DNA of 64,000 bases, taken from contig CM035358.1 of assembly GCA_020137815.1 (NCBI GenBank), positions 5,864,466 to 5,928,465 on the forward strand. Direction: 5' to 3'. Positions 10,767 through 22,640 of the stretch are shown piece by piece. A model generated the notes under the pieces. It was not told the DNA's origin. It did not search any database and worked only from the letters and a program-made list of their open reading frames with translations. Each line of letters opens with the position of its first letter. Within the stretch, counting starts at the first letter, position 1. The translations under genes were made by a program, and so were the position numbers. The DNA is from Hormiphora californensis (lineage: Eukaryota > Ctenophora > Tentaculata > Cydippida > Pleurobrachiidae).

Positions 10767-11554
10767 AAAATAGTTTGAATATCAATACCAAAAACTGAAA
10801 ACTACTGGGTGTTTAAACCTGGTTTTGAAATTGGCCGTACTTGCCTTGATCGACTTTCTCTCAAAAAGGGTTCGAACAAAACAGTGGACATGAACCAGAC
10901 AAGAACACCAAAGCAGGATCAGCTGGTAGTTACCACATTACTGTATGTGGTGTATGTGTCGGTGACAGTGTCGAGGCATTACTGTTGTTATGGTTGGTAC
11001 TATTGCTAAGTAAATACAAATACCTGGGTATCCCGACTCTCAGGTCGTTACTAAGTAAATACAACGGTGATTAGCACTGTACTAGGTATACTAAGTAAAT
11101 ACATAGGTAGTGTACCAGTGATTGGGTACCCGAAGGCAGTATTCCGGCCCTACTACCGGGGTCAATCATGTGGCTGCAGAGTTTAACATCTGTCAAACCT
11201 TGGGCACAGGTACATGTTATGTAATACAGGGAGTGGCAAATGTTAGCGCGGGGAGGTCTAAAAAAAGAGAAAAAAAGTAAATACACTGGGACCCATTTGT
11301 TAATGAAATTACCCCTCCGCGTTATAATGGCTCACAGTATGCAATAAAAGGGGTGACTTCGTAACCAAGAGTCCCATACAATGATTGCAGTATAACAATG
11401 ATAATTGATAACACCGCAACAGTACTACAGCAACGTTAGACACGTTTGAGTCGCTTGACTGTCAAGTTGACACTGTTTCCGTGCTCCGGAAAAAGAAAGT
11501 ATGAACAATTCAAAGTGGGTACTGATGGTGAACAAATCATTTTATTCCCACAGA

Positions 11555-11586
<32 letters not shown>

Positions 11587-11700
11587 GATGTATAACAAAT
11601 AGGAAGTCTATTTGATCGATAATCGATAGCGCACCACATACAGACAGATATATGCCGGATACTAAAGAATGGTTATGTCATTCTCTAGTGCGAGTTGGTG
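10767..11700. other. Upstream/intergenic region of the flavocytochrome gene
   Basis: Contains CTAAGTAAATACA repeats near 11006-11105 and a (CT)n tract at 11556-11580. The stretch around 11303-11370 (TGAAATTACCCCTC...GTGACTTCGTAACCA) recurs at 50911-50960. No coding exon is supported. Confidence 0.5.
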
Positions 11701-11729
11701 ACGCTGTCACCCCTATCACTGCACTGGCA

Positions 11730-12955
11730 AGTGCCCCGTGGCCTTAGGGGGGTCTGGGGGCACAGCCCCCAGCATCAAAAATATCCCCAGTCATAACAAA
11801 ACATGACTCTGAAACAATTAAGTCCGGCACGAGAAGTTCATTTGCCCCCCCCCCAGTGGGGGCCAGTGCAGTATACCATACGGATGCGACAAACGCCCTT
11901 TTTGAGCGCCTGTTTGACCATGTTCCCGATAAGCTAGCGAGCTGAAATTTTGTAGTTATAGGTACCTCTACCATTACTGTTAGTGATATAAATTTCAAGT
12001 GGATCGGTCGTTTCGTTCAAAAGTTACGAGGGGGGTCCCAAACACACCCTGTGTAGACACTATACACTATACATACACTATCACTGCGCTGGCAAGCGCA
12101 AAGGTTGCCATTCCCCCTCCCCCCAAAAGCGCCGCCAGAAACGCAGTTATACGTTTTATGGGTGTTCTGCCTGAAAAACCGGATTTCGAAAGGTTGTAGC
12201 GTCGCTCCCTTCCATCCGATTGACTTGAAATTTGGAATGTATACCCGGCTTGGGGTCTTTTACTTAAGTTTAAAATTTCAAGTCTCTATCTCATCTGGGA
12301 CGGAAGTTACAGACTGGTCCCATTTGCTGAAGATTCAGTGTAACAGACCGCGCGCGCGCGCATAGGATAGACGCTTTTTATAAACCATATTCACGCCAAA
12401 CGAAAAGAGATAGCAATTTCTCGTTTTCACAGCTGGTAGATCTACTGGATGTGTGTGTATTAGTTGAGGTGGGGTCCCTTTTCATCGACAGGAACGTCCT
12501 ACAGAACGTCTTAAAGTCGTCATTTTTCAGACTCTGACCAAAATTCTTTGAGCTCAATTTACACCCTCAAGACGGGTTCTAATCGAAAAACGAAGACTAT
12601 ATCATGAAAAGAGAATTGTCTGAACTTTCAGAAGCTATATCGCGAATTTTCAAAACTAGACGTATAAGGGTCTTAAAACGCGTCTAAAGTGTTATGACTG
12701 TTTAAAAACAGATATGACGATATGGGTTTTTTCGCCATAGCGGACTCAAATCTCATCCAATCGATCTCAAACTTGGTCAATATGTTCATCTAGAAAATCC
12801 CGATGAGATTACGTACTTATAATGACGTCATAACGTCGTGACGTCGCGTTATGACGTCAAAATGACGTCAAAAATGAAAAATTTTCAACTTTCCGATTCC
12901 ATCCTCTCCGTACTTTTTCTACTACATCTAAATGGATAAAAAATCCCAAAAATGA
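11730..12955. repeat. Repeat-derived intergenic sequence with CRE cluster
   Basis: GGGGGTCTGGGGGCACAGCCCCC-type and TTGAAATTT...-type sequence resembles the repeats at 37.7-38.5 kb and 53.2-53.6 kb. At 12821-12872 lie several TGACGTCA/ATGACGTCA motifs within ~50 bp. No gene is seen. Confidence 0.5.
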
Positions 12956-12966
12956 TGCAAATTATA

Positions 12967-13163
12967 CCAAAACTAATTGAAATTAGTAGGCCAGAAAGGT
13001 TGCCCTATGATTTGATCTACCTTTGGCACCAGTAAATTCCCTTTTGAAGCTAAATGAAGCATCTGTACCCTGTCTGTACCCTATGAAGGTTACGGTGGCA
13101 AAGGTAGCTCAAATCATAGGGCAACCTTTCTGGCCTACTAATTTCAATTAGTTTTGGTATAAT
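12967..13163. mobile_element. Foldback MITE, TA target site
   Basis: About 70-bp inverted arms starting CCAAAACTAATTGAAATTAG and ending with the complement, separated by ~60 bp. TA-rich dinucleotide flanks (TTATA / TATAAT) suggest a TA target duplication. No coding capacity. Confidence 0.8.
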
Positions 13164-13220
13164 ACAATATACATACAAGGCACGACCATTTTGCAAACAT
13201 TCGCCTGGAAAAACGGCTAA

Positions 13221-14609
13221 AGCTAGAGGGGGGGGTTCCAACCTATTTCTTGTATGTTTGTACGGAAAAAAACAGGGCTTTCCTCAAACAAAAAAATACA
13301 AAAAAATACAAAAAAATACAAAAAAGTACAAAAAAATACAAAAAAATAAAAACAGTTTTATATGGTAATTTACCATTATTGTTCGAACTTTTACTGTTTT
13401 TAAACATTCTTCGACGCTATTTCACGCAATTTAGCACAAAATATATACATATTTTACATATTTAGCATGCCAAAATCGCGAGAGAAATTTCCCCGAATCG
13501 CAATTTCTTACCGAGAAAATTTTCTCGAATCGTATTTTCTAAGCGAGAAATTTCCCCGAATCGCAATTTCTTACCGAGAAAATTTTCTCGAATCGTATTT
13601 TCTAAGCGAGAAATTTCCCCGAATCGCAATTTCTTACCGAGAAAATTTTCCCGAATCGTATTTTCTAAGCGAGAAATTTCCCCGAATCGCAATTTCTTAC
13701 CGAGAAAATTTTCTCGAATCGTATTTTCTAAGCGAGAAGTTCCCCGAATCGCAATTTCTTACCGAGAAAATTTTCTCGAATCGTATTTTCTAAGCGAGAA
13801 ATTTCCCCGAATCGCAATTTCTTACCGAGAAAATTTTCTCGAATCGTATTTTCTAAGCGAGAAATTTCCCCGAATCGCAATTTCTTACCGAGAAAATTTT
13901 CCCGAATCGTATTTTCTAAGCGAGAAATTCCCCGAATCGCAATTTCTTACCGAGAAAATTTTCCCGAATCGTATTTTTTAAGCGAGAAACTTCCCCGAAT
14001 CGCAATTTCTTACCGAGAAAATTTTCTCGAATCGTATTTTCTAAGCGAGAAATTTCCCCGAATCGCAATTTCTTACCAAGAAAATTTTCCCGAATCGTAT
14101 TTTCTAAGCGAGTAATTTCCCCGAATCGCAATTTCTTACCGAGAAAATTTTCTCGAATCGTATTTTCTAAGCGAGAAATTTCCTCGAATCGCAATTTCTT
14201 ACCGAGAAAATTTTCTCGAATCGTATTTTCTAAGCGAGAAATTTCTCCAAATCGCAATTTCTTACCGAGAAAATTTTCTCGAATCGTATTTTCTAAGCGA
14301 GAAATTTTCCCGAATCGCAATTTCTTACCGAGAAAATTTTCTCGAATCGTATTTTCTAAGCGAGAAATTTCCCCGAATCGCAATTTCTTACCGTTTATGT
14401 ATAGCTGGGTTCCGTTTATGTTCATGTACATGTATTATTTATACTTTTTTTCACGCACCCACATCCTTCATTATTTTTTTGTATTTTTTTGTACTTTTGT
14501 GTATTGTTTGTATGAAAAAAAACAGGAATTTTGGATACTTTTATGTATGGTCCGTACAAAAAAATACAAAAAAATACAAAAAAATAGGTTGGAACCCCCC
14601 CAGCTAGAG
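13221..14609. mobile_element. Inverted-repeat-bounded unit enclosing a 63-bp satellite
   Basis: The ends GCTAGAGGGGGGGGTTCCAACC and the inverse GGTTGGAACCCCCCCAGC are followed inward by AAAAAATACA-rich arms in opposite orientation (13285-13345; 14555-14585). The whole looks like one foldback unit whose centre was filled by satellite expansion. Confidence 0.7.
13470..14393. repeat. 63-bp tandem satellite, ~14.5 copies
   Basis: Unit begins GAGAAATTTCCCCGAATCGC and contains two related halves (CGAATCGCAATTTCTTACC and CGAATCGTATTTTCTAAGC). The period is divisible by three, so frames stay open on both strands. These are not genes. Confidence 0.95.
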
Positions 14610-14789
14610 CCCTGAAATTTTAAACTTAGGTTACTCTAGCTATTCTGTGTGTAGTAGGCTATATGGCATCTTGATTAGAGATCATTAAGTCATTAATTAT
14701 GCATAATTTATGTATAAATTTATGAATATCTCGGTAATGACACATACTAGAGATAAATCGACGGTTCTAACCGACGCAAAATATTTGAT

Positions 14790-15767
14790 TTATGGGGGGT
14801 CTTACTCCGGACAATTTTCTGTAACTTTTACCGTTAAGGAGTTATATGCACATAATTATGACAATATGCATTATATCTGAATATCTCAAGTTCTACTTAT
14901 GATAGCGGCTTTTCATTGGTCGCATTGGACGGAGAATAGTCAATTTATGGGGGGTCGTCCCCCGGACAAAAAGTCATATCTTGCACCGTTTAGCCGTTAT
15001 TTGCATATTTATGCACCGATTCATGATTTATGCATTTTCTGAATATTTCCACTTCAGCTGGTCCTAGAAAGTTTTTATGGACATATTTCGACGCAGAATA
15101 GTCGATTTATGGGAGGTCGTCCCCCGGACAAAAAGTTGTATCTCCCACCGTTTAGCCGTTATTTGCATATTTATGCGCCGATTCATGATTTAGTGCATAT
15201 TCTGAATATTTCCACTTCAGCTGGTCCTAGAAAGTTTTCATGGACATATTTCGACGCATAATAGTCGATTTATGGGGGGTCGTCCCCCGGACAAAAAGTC
15301 ATATCTTGCACCGTTTAGCCGTTATTTGCATATTTATGCACCGATTCATGATTTATGCATTTTCTGAATATTTCCACTTCAGCTGGTTCTAGAAAGTTTT
15401 CATGGACATAGTTCGACGCAGAATGGTCGATTTATGGGGGGTCGTCCCCCAGACAAAAAGTTTTATCTCCCACCGTTTAGCCGTTATGTGCATATTTATG
15501 CGCCGATTCATGATTTAGTGCATATTCTGAATATTTCCACTTCAGCTGGTCCTAGAAAGTTTTTATGGACATATTTCGACGCAGAATAGTCGATTTATGG
15601 GGGGTCGTCCCCCGGACAAAAAGTTGTATCTCTCACCGTTTAGCCGTTATGTGCATATTTATGCGCCGATTCATGATTTATGCATTTTCTGAATATTTCC
15701 ACTTCAGCTGGTTCTAGAAAGTTTTCATGGACATAGTTCGACGCAGAATGGTCGATTTATGGGGGGT
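14790..15767. repeat. ~163-bp tandem repeat, five full copies
   Basis: Units start TTTATGGGGGGTCGTCC at about 14943, 15105, 15269, 15430, 15594 and 15756 and include GCACCGTTTAGCCGTTAT and CCACTTCAGCTGGT. A diverged unit precedes at 14790. The array resumes at 16561 after an insertion. Confidence 0.95.
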
Positions 15768-16560
15768 TAGTAGAGTCGATAACTACATCGACCTCTCCCA
15801 ATTGTTCCAGTTTTTGTCACATCTGTTTGGAGCCTCGACACGACCTCTAAACAGGTGTTACTTTTTCACAAACTGTTTTCATCTTGGTGTAATCAGCAGT
15901 TGAAATGTTGCTAATCATAACAAAAACCTGACTAAATTTTTTCAACTTGGGGTAAAACCATGGGTGTCAAAAGTTAGCTCTAGGTCCCCTGAGTAACCAT
16001 CCGGAGACTCTAAGAGATATTTCAAGCCGTTCTCCTGTAATCATTAATCCCGGTGGAGAAAAAAATACAATGCGGACGTACGTGAGCGCTGGCAGGCTGT
16101 TTACATGTTACTGTATGTCTCTCACTCTCTCTGGAAAAACCGCACGTGCGGTTGCGCCGCGCGAGATAACTCTTTCTCAAGGGGGAGAAAAGAGAGAGAC
16201 GCACATTAACGTTATACATTAAAGTTGAGGTTGTAGGCAATTGCACGTACGTCCATACTCAAATATGTGCTCTACCGGGATTAATGATTACAGGAGAACG
16301 GCTTGAAATATCTCTTGGAGTCTCCGGATGGTTACTCAGGGGACCTAGAGCTAACTTTTGACACCCATGGTTTTACCCCAAGTTGAAAAAATTTAGTCAG
16401 GTTTTTGTTATGATTAGCAACATTTCAACTGCTGATTACACCAAGATGAAAACAGTTTGTGAAAAAGTAACACCTGTTTAGAGGTCGTGTCGAGGCTCCA
16501 AACGGATGTGACAAAAACTGGAACAATTGGGAGAGGTCGATGTAGTTATCGACTCTACTA
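15768..16560. mobile_element. 793-bp foldback element inserted in the 163-bp array
   Basis: Near-perfect inverted arms of ~290 bp (TAGTAGAGTCGATAAC... / ...GTTATCGACTCTACTA). Removing the element and one GGT copy (15765-15767 or 16561-16563) restores the array sequence GGGGGGTCGTCCCCC exactly, so the insertion is recent relative to the array and made a 3-bp duplication. The centre has no transposase frame. Confidence 0.92.
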
Positions 16561-16660
16561 GGTCGTCCCCCAGACAAAAAGTTGTATCTCCCACCGTTTA
16601 GCCGTTATGTACATATTTATGCGCCGATTCATGATACCTGTTTACAAAAATCCTGAGAAA

Positions 16661-16936
16661 CTAGACCAAAAAACAAAAGAAATTTGTTTGGAACACCCGT
16701 GGCCTTTTGTCGATACTTGACGCTGCGGGAAATGCACCCTTCGTCAGAGCAAGACGTGTGGAAGAGTGAGAGAGAGAGAGAGTGTGTGTGTACTGTGTGT
16801 GTGCGTGTGTTAGAACTTGGAGAGATGGCACAACGATACCTAGTAGCTCAGATTATGGGTGCATTTCCCGCAGCGTCAAGTATCGACAAAAGGCCACGGG
16901 TGTTCCAAACAAATTTCTTTTGTTTTTTGGTCTAGT
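16661..16936. mobile_element. 276-bp foldback MITE with ~80-bp perfect arms
   Basis: Arms CTAGACCAAAAAACAAAAGA... and the inverse ending TTTTTTGGTCTAG are essentially identical over ~80 bp. The centre has GA/GT microsatellites. A TA target site is possible at the ends. Confidence 0.85.
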
Positions 16937-16945
16937 AACACATAG

Positions 16946-17262
16946 GGGGGGGGTGACACGTAACACTTTGTAACACTTTGTAACATGTAACGTGCACAAA
17001 ATATTTTCTGCACATGTTACAAAGTGTTACAAGTGTTACAAAGTGTTACAAAGTGTTACAAAGTGTTACAAAATGTTGCAAAATGTTACAAAAAATGCCC
17101 ATTTTGTAACATTTTGTAACACTTTGTAACATTTTGTAACACTTTGTAACATTTTGTAACATTTTGTAACACTTTGTAACACTTTGTAACATGTAACGTG
17201 CACAAAAAGTTTTCTGCACATGTTACAAAGTGTTACAAAGTGTTACGTGTCACCCCCCCCCA
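16946..17262. mobile_element. Foldback element of TGTAACACTT repeats with G8/C8 ends
   Basis: Starts GGGGGGGGGTGACACGTAAC and ends GTTACGTGTCACCCCCCCC. The interior is TTTGTAACAC units on the left and their complement on the right. Direct flanks (A)CATA on both sides suggest a 5- to 6-bp target duplication. Confidence 0.8.
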
Positions 17263-17539
17263 CATAACAGCCGTGCTAAGGTGATAACATCACCAATAAG
17301 ATAGTAAGAGGTGCAGTGTCAACTGTTAAACTACTGTATCATTGACTTGTCTCATAAATGACTGAGATAATGACAAACCCTGACAAAAGTCAAAGGGTAG
17401 TTCTCTGCCAATCACTGTGTAAGACTGCGGTGCTTATCTCCTATTCTAAGCCCTAAGCGACTCAGTACCGAGGTATGTACTAAACTTACAGTAAGGGGGC
17501 CAGCCCTATACGTACAGGGGAGTGTGACTTTCCAGCCGA

Positions 17540-17767
17540 AGCTCGGTCAACTATAAACTGACACAGTAACTAGGTACAGTAACAGTTTCCTGGTGATCAA
17601 AGGCCCTAAATTATTATAGCTCGGTCAACTATAAACTGACACAGTAACTAGGTACAGTAACAGTTTCCTGGTGATCAAAGGCCCTAAATTATTATAGCTC
17701 GGTCAACTGTAAACTGACACAGTAACTAGGTACAGTAACAGTTTCCTGGTGATCAAAGGCCCTAAAT
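17540..17767. repeat. 78-bp tandem repeat, three copies
   Basis: Unit starts AGCTCGGTCAACTATAAACT and includes TTTCCTGGTGATCAAAGGCC. Copies start at 17540, 17618 and 17696. It lies upstream of STX16. Confidence 0.95.
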
Positions 17768-18277
17768 GGGGTGATGATTGACCCATGATTTGTATTGGTT
17801 GTTGTAACATAACCCATGATCAAACCTTTAAAAAACAAACACTACACTAGTACTATCTATACCGCTGTTGAACTCGACAGATACAGATGATCCTTGTTGA
17901 CTTACTCAACAAGATGATTCAACCCTTGCAGTTAAAATAAACAGCCACCACATACTGTACTAGTGCACCGAGCCACGACCCTCATGTAACAGACTGAATC
18001 ACTGTCAGGCCAATGCTCTGACAGCTGAATCACCCATGATCCAACCCTATTTAAATAAACAGCCACCACGACCCACGTACCCCCCAGTTATCAATTATAC
18101 CTGTTCTCCAATTCTCTCACGAGATCCCACTAAATCGGGAGCTGTTAACTTCAGATCCAACTAAAAAACCCAACAGACAGACCCAAATTTTACAACCACC
18201 TAACTAACAACTACAACGCTGTTATTTAGCAACATGTAGAGAGGAGATATAATCAGAGCAGTAGATTCCGCAGTGAA

Positions 18278-21101
18278 ATGAGCAAGTTTCCTCTTCTCAC
18301 TACCAACCACTGGAACGTATTCAGTAAGGAGCGGAACAGGTGTGCTACAAGAAAACGACACATTGGACCTGTCAGTTACCGGCAAGATGATGTGAGTAGT
18401 TACCATGGTTACCATTATAGTTACCATGGTTACCATGGTTACCATGATAGTTACCATGGTGTTCGTAGACCGCATTGTGTTTTGTTCGCGCTGAAATGCT
18501 ATTAAAATGTGCTTTTATATCAGCTATATAGTTTACTACCCAGTTACTTCCTGGATTATATCTTTCTTACCTTGTTGGGACTGTGCCAATTTGACACCCA
18601 TTTTGACACCTTCACGCTAGTAGACAGTAGTAACCTACGTACAACATCTAGATGATCTAGTGCGAGGGCAAATCAGCACCACGCACCAGAACTAGGTCTA
18701 GATCCCGGGGTGACCCACATCAGGAACCGACCGAATCAGGAAATACTGGTCCCTGATTGGCTGATAACGAGTCACGTGACCTAAATAACGAGTTCTGATT
18801 GGCTGTTTACTTGTTTCGGTCGGTTCCTGACCCACATCTAAAACTCTGGTCAGAACTAGTGGTCAGAGTTTTTGTGACCAAAGATGTGGGTAACCCTATC
18901 CCGGTATACAATTCTATATAAATTGAGCTCTCGAATATTGTACGTCCCTTTCAGAGCCCAACCGTCCAAGTAACTAGCCCCGCGGCGCGAGTTAAGGTAT
19001 GCTGCAGTAGACCCCCCTCAGTCCTCACCCCTGGTTACCATGGTTACCACACACATGGTTACCATGGTAACCGTAGTACAGGGTGCATTTGTGTGTGTGT
19101 GTGAGTTATAGCTGTGCTAAATAACATGTGTTAGAGTTGGCATGCTAGAGTATACTTGTCATATTGCTGCCCGGCTGATCTATCCCCCTTTCACGTACAA
19201 ATATAGATGTTAGTAACAGCTGTAACTACTAGTAACCAACATTCTATGTAACCATGGTAACCATTTGATATATGTTACAGACGGGAGCTGATAATGATAA
19301 CTTGTTGGAGCGGGGTGGTGGAGGGAATTTCAGTGGAGCTGCTGGAGGAGAGGCGAGCATGTTACCACCTGCCTTTACTGATGAGCTAACTAGTATAGAG
19401 TTCGAGATGAGTGATATTAAGAGGAAAATGACACAACTTCAGTCTCTTCACTCAAACCATCTCAGGTAACTAATTGGTAACTAATTGGTAACTTATTGTT
19501 CCCAAATTTGTAACTAATTGGTTATTAATTGGTTACTAATTAGTAAACTAATTGGTATAATTAGTTTCCATAATTGGTAACTAATTTCCCCAATTGGTAA
19601 CTGATTTCTCTAATTACCCTCCATTTTATCACATATCCACTACTACTCTAGTCTCAGTAGATTATAGCTTCCCTCCAACAGCCAATTGTATCCCCTATAT
19701 TATTCCCAGGAACGCATTTGATGACGAGTCGGACAAAGAGAATGAGATTGAGATCCTGACGAAGCAGATCACACGTGGTTTCTTCAAGTGTCAAAACAGT
19801 ATCAAGTTGATCGGGCAGCGGGCCAAGAATAGTAGCACACAACAACAGAGGATGGCTGCTAATATTATGTCCTCCCTCGCTACCACGTTACAGGTTCGTT
19901 ATTATTAGGAACCGATCACCGAACCAGTGAATACTGGTCCCTGATTGGCTGATAACCAGTCACGTGACCTAAATAACGAGTTCTGATTGGTTGTTTAATA
20001 GTAGCACACAACAACAGAGGATGGCTGCTAATATTATGTCCTCCCTCGCTACCACGTTACAGGTACTTTATTATAGGAGTAACATGGGAAGGGGTACCGG
20101 TCAGGCCGGTTGAACCGGTTAAAATGATTTTGTTAGATGTATTGCGATTTACCTCCTTGTATTAAAAGAGGGTCTTAGCTGGGCGAGTCTAGGGTTGAAG
20201 TAACCTAGGACAGGAAACACACGGCAAGTATAATTATGCATCTAACATGGTAACCATGGTAACATCTCCCTGCAGGATGAGAGTCAGGATTTTAGGAAGT
20301 TACAAAACAGTTATCTGAACCGTCTAAAGGGCCGAGAGGAGAGGGAGAGGATGTTAGGGGTGGGTGATGACTCCTTCAAGCCCTCCTTTGAAGAGGATGC
20401 CGAGTTTATTGACAGCAAATTCACCAATCAGCAGATTCAGGTAAACATTAATTAGATGATCAATCAATTAACTAATTATAAATTAATTAACATGGGGGCA
20501 ACTGGAATGCCATTTTCATGACAACATTACTATTAATTCAGTATTTAATTCAGTATTTAGTTACCCCGCAAGGGATTCACGCCCATACAGCAACCGCTCT
20601 TATCAAACCAACCCCTCCTTGCCAGATGGTGGAGCAGAACTCCCGGCAAGTGGAACAACGTGACGAGGAGATAAGAAAGATAGTAGAGAGTATAGCGGGG
20701 TTACAGGGGATATTCAAGGATTTAGCTAATTTAGTAGCGGATCAGGGCACTATATTGGATAGGATAGATTACAATATGGAACAGACTCTAGTAAAGGTAA
20801 TTTTATAGTTTTGGTGATATTATTTATACATGCTCTATAAGCAGCGTCCCTTTGGGTTATCATATCTACGACAAAATTTTAAATAATTCTACATCAAGAC
20901 TAATTAATTAGTTAGTTAATTAATTAATAACTTACTAATTGATAACGATAATTCTATTTTCAGGTAGAGGATGGTTTTGAGCAGTTACAAAAAGCAGAAC
21001 AACACCAAAAACGAGGCCGGAAGTGCATTTTCATCATCTTCCTAGCTCTCGTTGTGTTGTGTATGATTGTGGCACTCTTTGCAATAAAACTGAAGAAGTG
21101 A
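18278..21101 (+). CDS. STX16: Syntaxin-16-like Qa-SNARE, seven exons, 332 aa
   Basis: Tail-anchored t-SNARE for endosome-to-trans-Golgi fusion. Exons: 18278-18391, 18955-18996, 19281-19465, 19710-19893, 20276-20440, 20626-20796, 20964-21101, all phase-consistent. Family features are FTDELTSIEFEMSDIKRKM (DEI.YDI.RI.-type motif), the Habc part with KQITRGFFKCQNSIK, RLKGREERE, then the SNARE motif EEIRKIVESIAGLQGIF...LDRIDYN with its central Gln in LVADQGTIL. It ends in a hydrophobic anchor IIFLALVVLCMIVALFA and a short KLKK tail. Length is close to the ~325 aa of vertebrate STX16. Exons 1-2 encode an N-terminus I do not recognise, accepted for phase and splice sites only; the true start could differ. 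The last 68 bp of exon 4 are duplicated downstream of a MITE. Confidence 0.93.
18400..18457. repeat. TTACCATGG microrepeat
   Basis: GTTACCATGGTTACCAT units in STX16 intron 1, one of many clusters of this palindrome in the window. Confidence 0.9.
18721..18829 (+). mobile_element. Complete 109-bp hAT-type MITE, family A
   Basis: Ends CAGGAACCGACCGAA and TTCGGTCGGTTCCTG with an exact 8-bp duplication ACCCACAT (18713-18720, 18830-18837). It lies in STX16 intron 1. The interior has ATTGG, GTCACGTGAC and ATTGG motifs. Confidence 0.95.
19032..19075. repeat. GGTTACCATGGTTACC palindromic cluster
   Basis: Three copies of the 14-16-bp palindrome flank a short ACACAC run in STX16 intron 2. Another copy is at 19250-19263. 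Confidence 0.85.
19909..20065 (+). mobile_element. Partial family-A MITE plus duplicated STX16 exon-4 end
   Basis: The MITE (19909-19997) has a degraded left end and no right terminal repeat. It is followed directly by a 68-bp copy (19998-20065) of the exon-4 end and donor at 19828-19895. Reading through the first donor reaches TAG within a few codons, so the upstream donor is the functional one. Confidence 0.9.
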
Positions 21102-21313
21102 AGCGAGTTACTATCACCATCACCATGGTTACTATCACCTCGGGAATCCCCCGTGGAGGACTTCTAGGAAGAAACAATCGAGATATATATTTGAGTTGCG
21201 ATATTTTGTGTCGAAATTATATGTCGTGATGCCAATAGTGTTACTCTCTTGATAATATTCTGTTAAATGTCTTTCTGTAACTCTGAGTGGAGGTTGAAGC
21301 TGAGTCCTTTTAG

Positions 21314-21422
21314 CAGGAACCGACCGAATCAGGAAATACTGGTCCCTGATTGGCTGATAACCAGTCACGTGACCTAAATAACGAGTTCTGATTGGCTGTT
21401 TACTTGGTTCGGTCGGTTCCTG
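21314..21422 (+). mobile_element. Complete 109-bp hAT-type MITE, family A
   Basis: Perfect terminal repeats. The 8-bp flanks CCTTTTAG and CCTTTTAT match at 7 of 8. It lies ~210 bp after the STX16 stop codon. Confidence 0.92.
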
Positions 21423-21429
21423 CCTTTTA

Positions 21430-22640
21430 TTTATGAAAATTGAACGTGAATCATGCTCGGGCACAAGTCAAGTAGTATTCAACTTTTTACGTAAACTAGC
21501 AGCAATCTAACTGTCTGCAGTGGTGCTGGCACCGCGACCGACCCTAATTTTGAAGGTTTGCCCAGGTTCAGTCGGTGCCGCTAGACCCATTATTTACGAG
21601 TCTCTGAAGTTTTGTTCTTGCTGGTCAAGTGATTTATTGGTACAACTGTGAAGATGATGATGAACACCTAATTAACGTTTGTACATTTTGTGAATAACTG
21701 AGTTTTTGTTGTCTTCTGATAGTACAGCACAGTTGACCCAAATGATTTACACTTTACAGCGCGACGGAACCTGTTTTGAAACGAAACCTAAAACCAGTCA
21801 ACAGTGCGCTCGTAAATCAAACCAATCAATTTGGTGGTAAATCGAAAGGATCAGCTGTGCTGTCGTGCTATAACTGTTACGTGCTGGTCGACACTCGAGT
21901 CTGGACAAACTTTGATTCGAAGTAATCAAAATCAAATCTCACATACGAAGCGAGAATAGGTTGCACTTTGTTGAGTAAGTTGCACTTGCAATGGGTCCAA
22001 CATTGAGCTGTGACCTCAGCTCAGAGCGTACACCTCAATGTAGCCCCATACTTGTTGTGTACCTATACCCATACTTGTTGTGTACCCCATACTTGTTGTG
22101 TACCCCATACTTGTTGTGTACCCCTTACTCAATGTAGCCCCATGATACACCCTCTAGGTTTGAAGTGACATCGCATCGGACTCCTAATGGGCTATGAGTT
22201 GACATGCTATATACTGTCCCTCGCAGAGGAGAGACAGTGTAGCCAAGTGTAGCCTGTCAGTGACAGACAGTGACTGCATTGACAACAATGGGATGGTATT
22301 ATAATACTGGTATGATAATGAGATGGGGCCCTAGTTCTGTCTGTCTGGCGCCGCGACCCATCTGAGCGCACAGATTTGAGATTTGAGAATCAAATGGGGT
22401 ATGGCGCACAGATGGCACGTCACACAAGTGGTTGGGTTTTGTGATCTGCGAATGTCTCGCTGTGGGCCGTGGGGACAATCCTTCTAGAAGACCGAGCAAG
22501 TGCACGTGCAGTCGCGGCGCGCACGGTAAGATAACTGGAAGACATTCAGCTGTTCTGTTACACACACTTTCTTTGTTCGTGTATTCTTTGTTCGTGTATT
22601 CTAATTGTTCCTTCTTTTGTGCCACATTTTGTAACCTAAA
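21430..22640. other. Intergenic, tandem CCCCATACTTGTTGTGTA repeats
   Basis: At 22046-22125 the unit CCCATACTTGTTGTGTAC repeats about four times. GGCGCCGCGACCCATCTGAGCGCAC at 22349-22370 recurs near 39636-39660, so it is a dispersed element. No coding exon is supported. Confidence 0.5.

Noticed and set aside
10327-10767. 146-aa plus frame rich in Val/Gly/Pro
   Set aside because: Antisense to the repeated Thr/Pro N-terminus of the flavocytochrome.
13467-14431. Long open frames on both strands across the satellite
   Set aside because: The 63-bp period keeps any stop-free frame open; the peptides are pure repeats with no start context or family.
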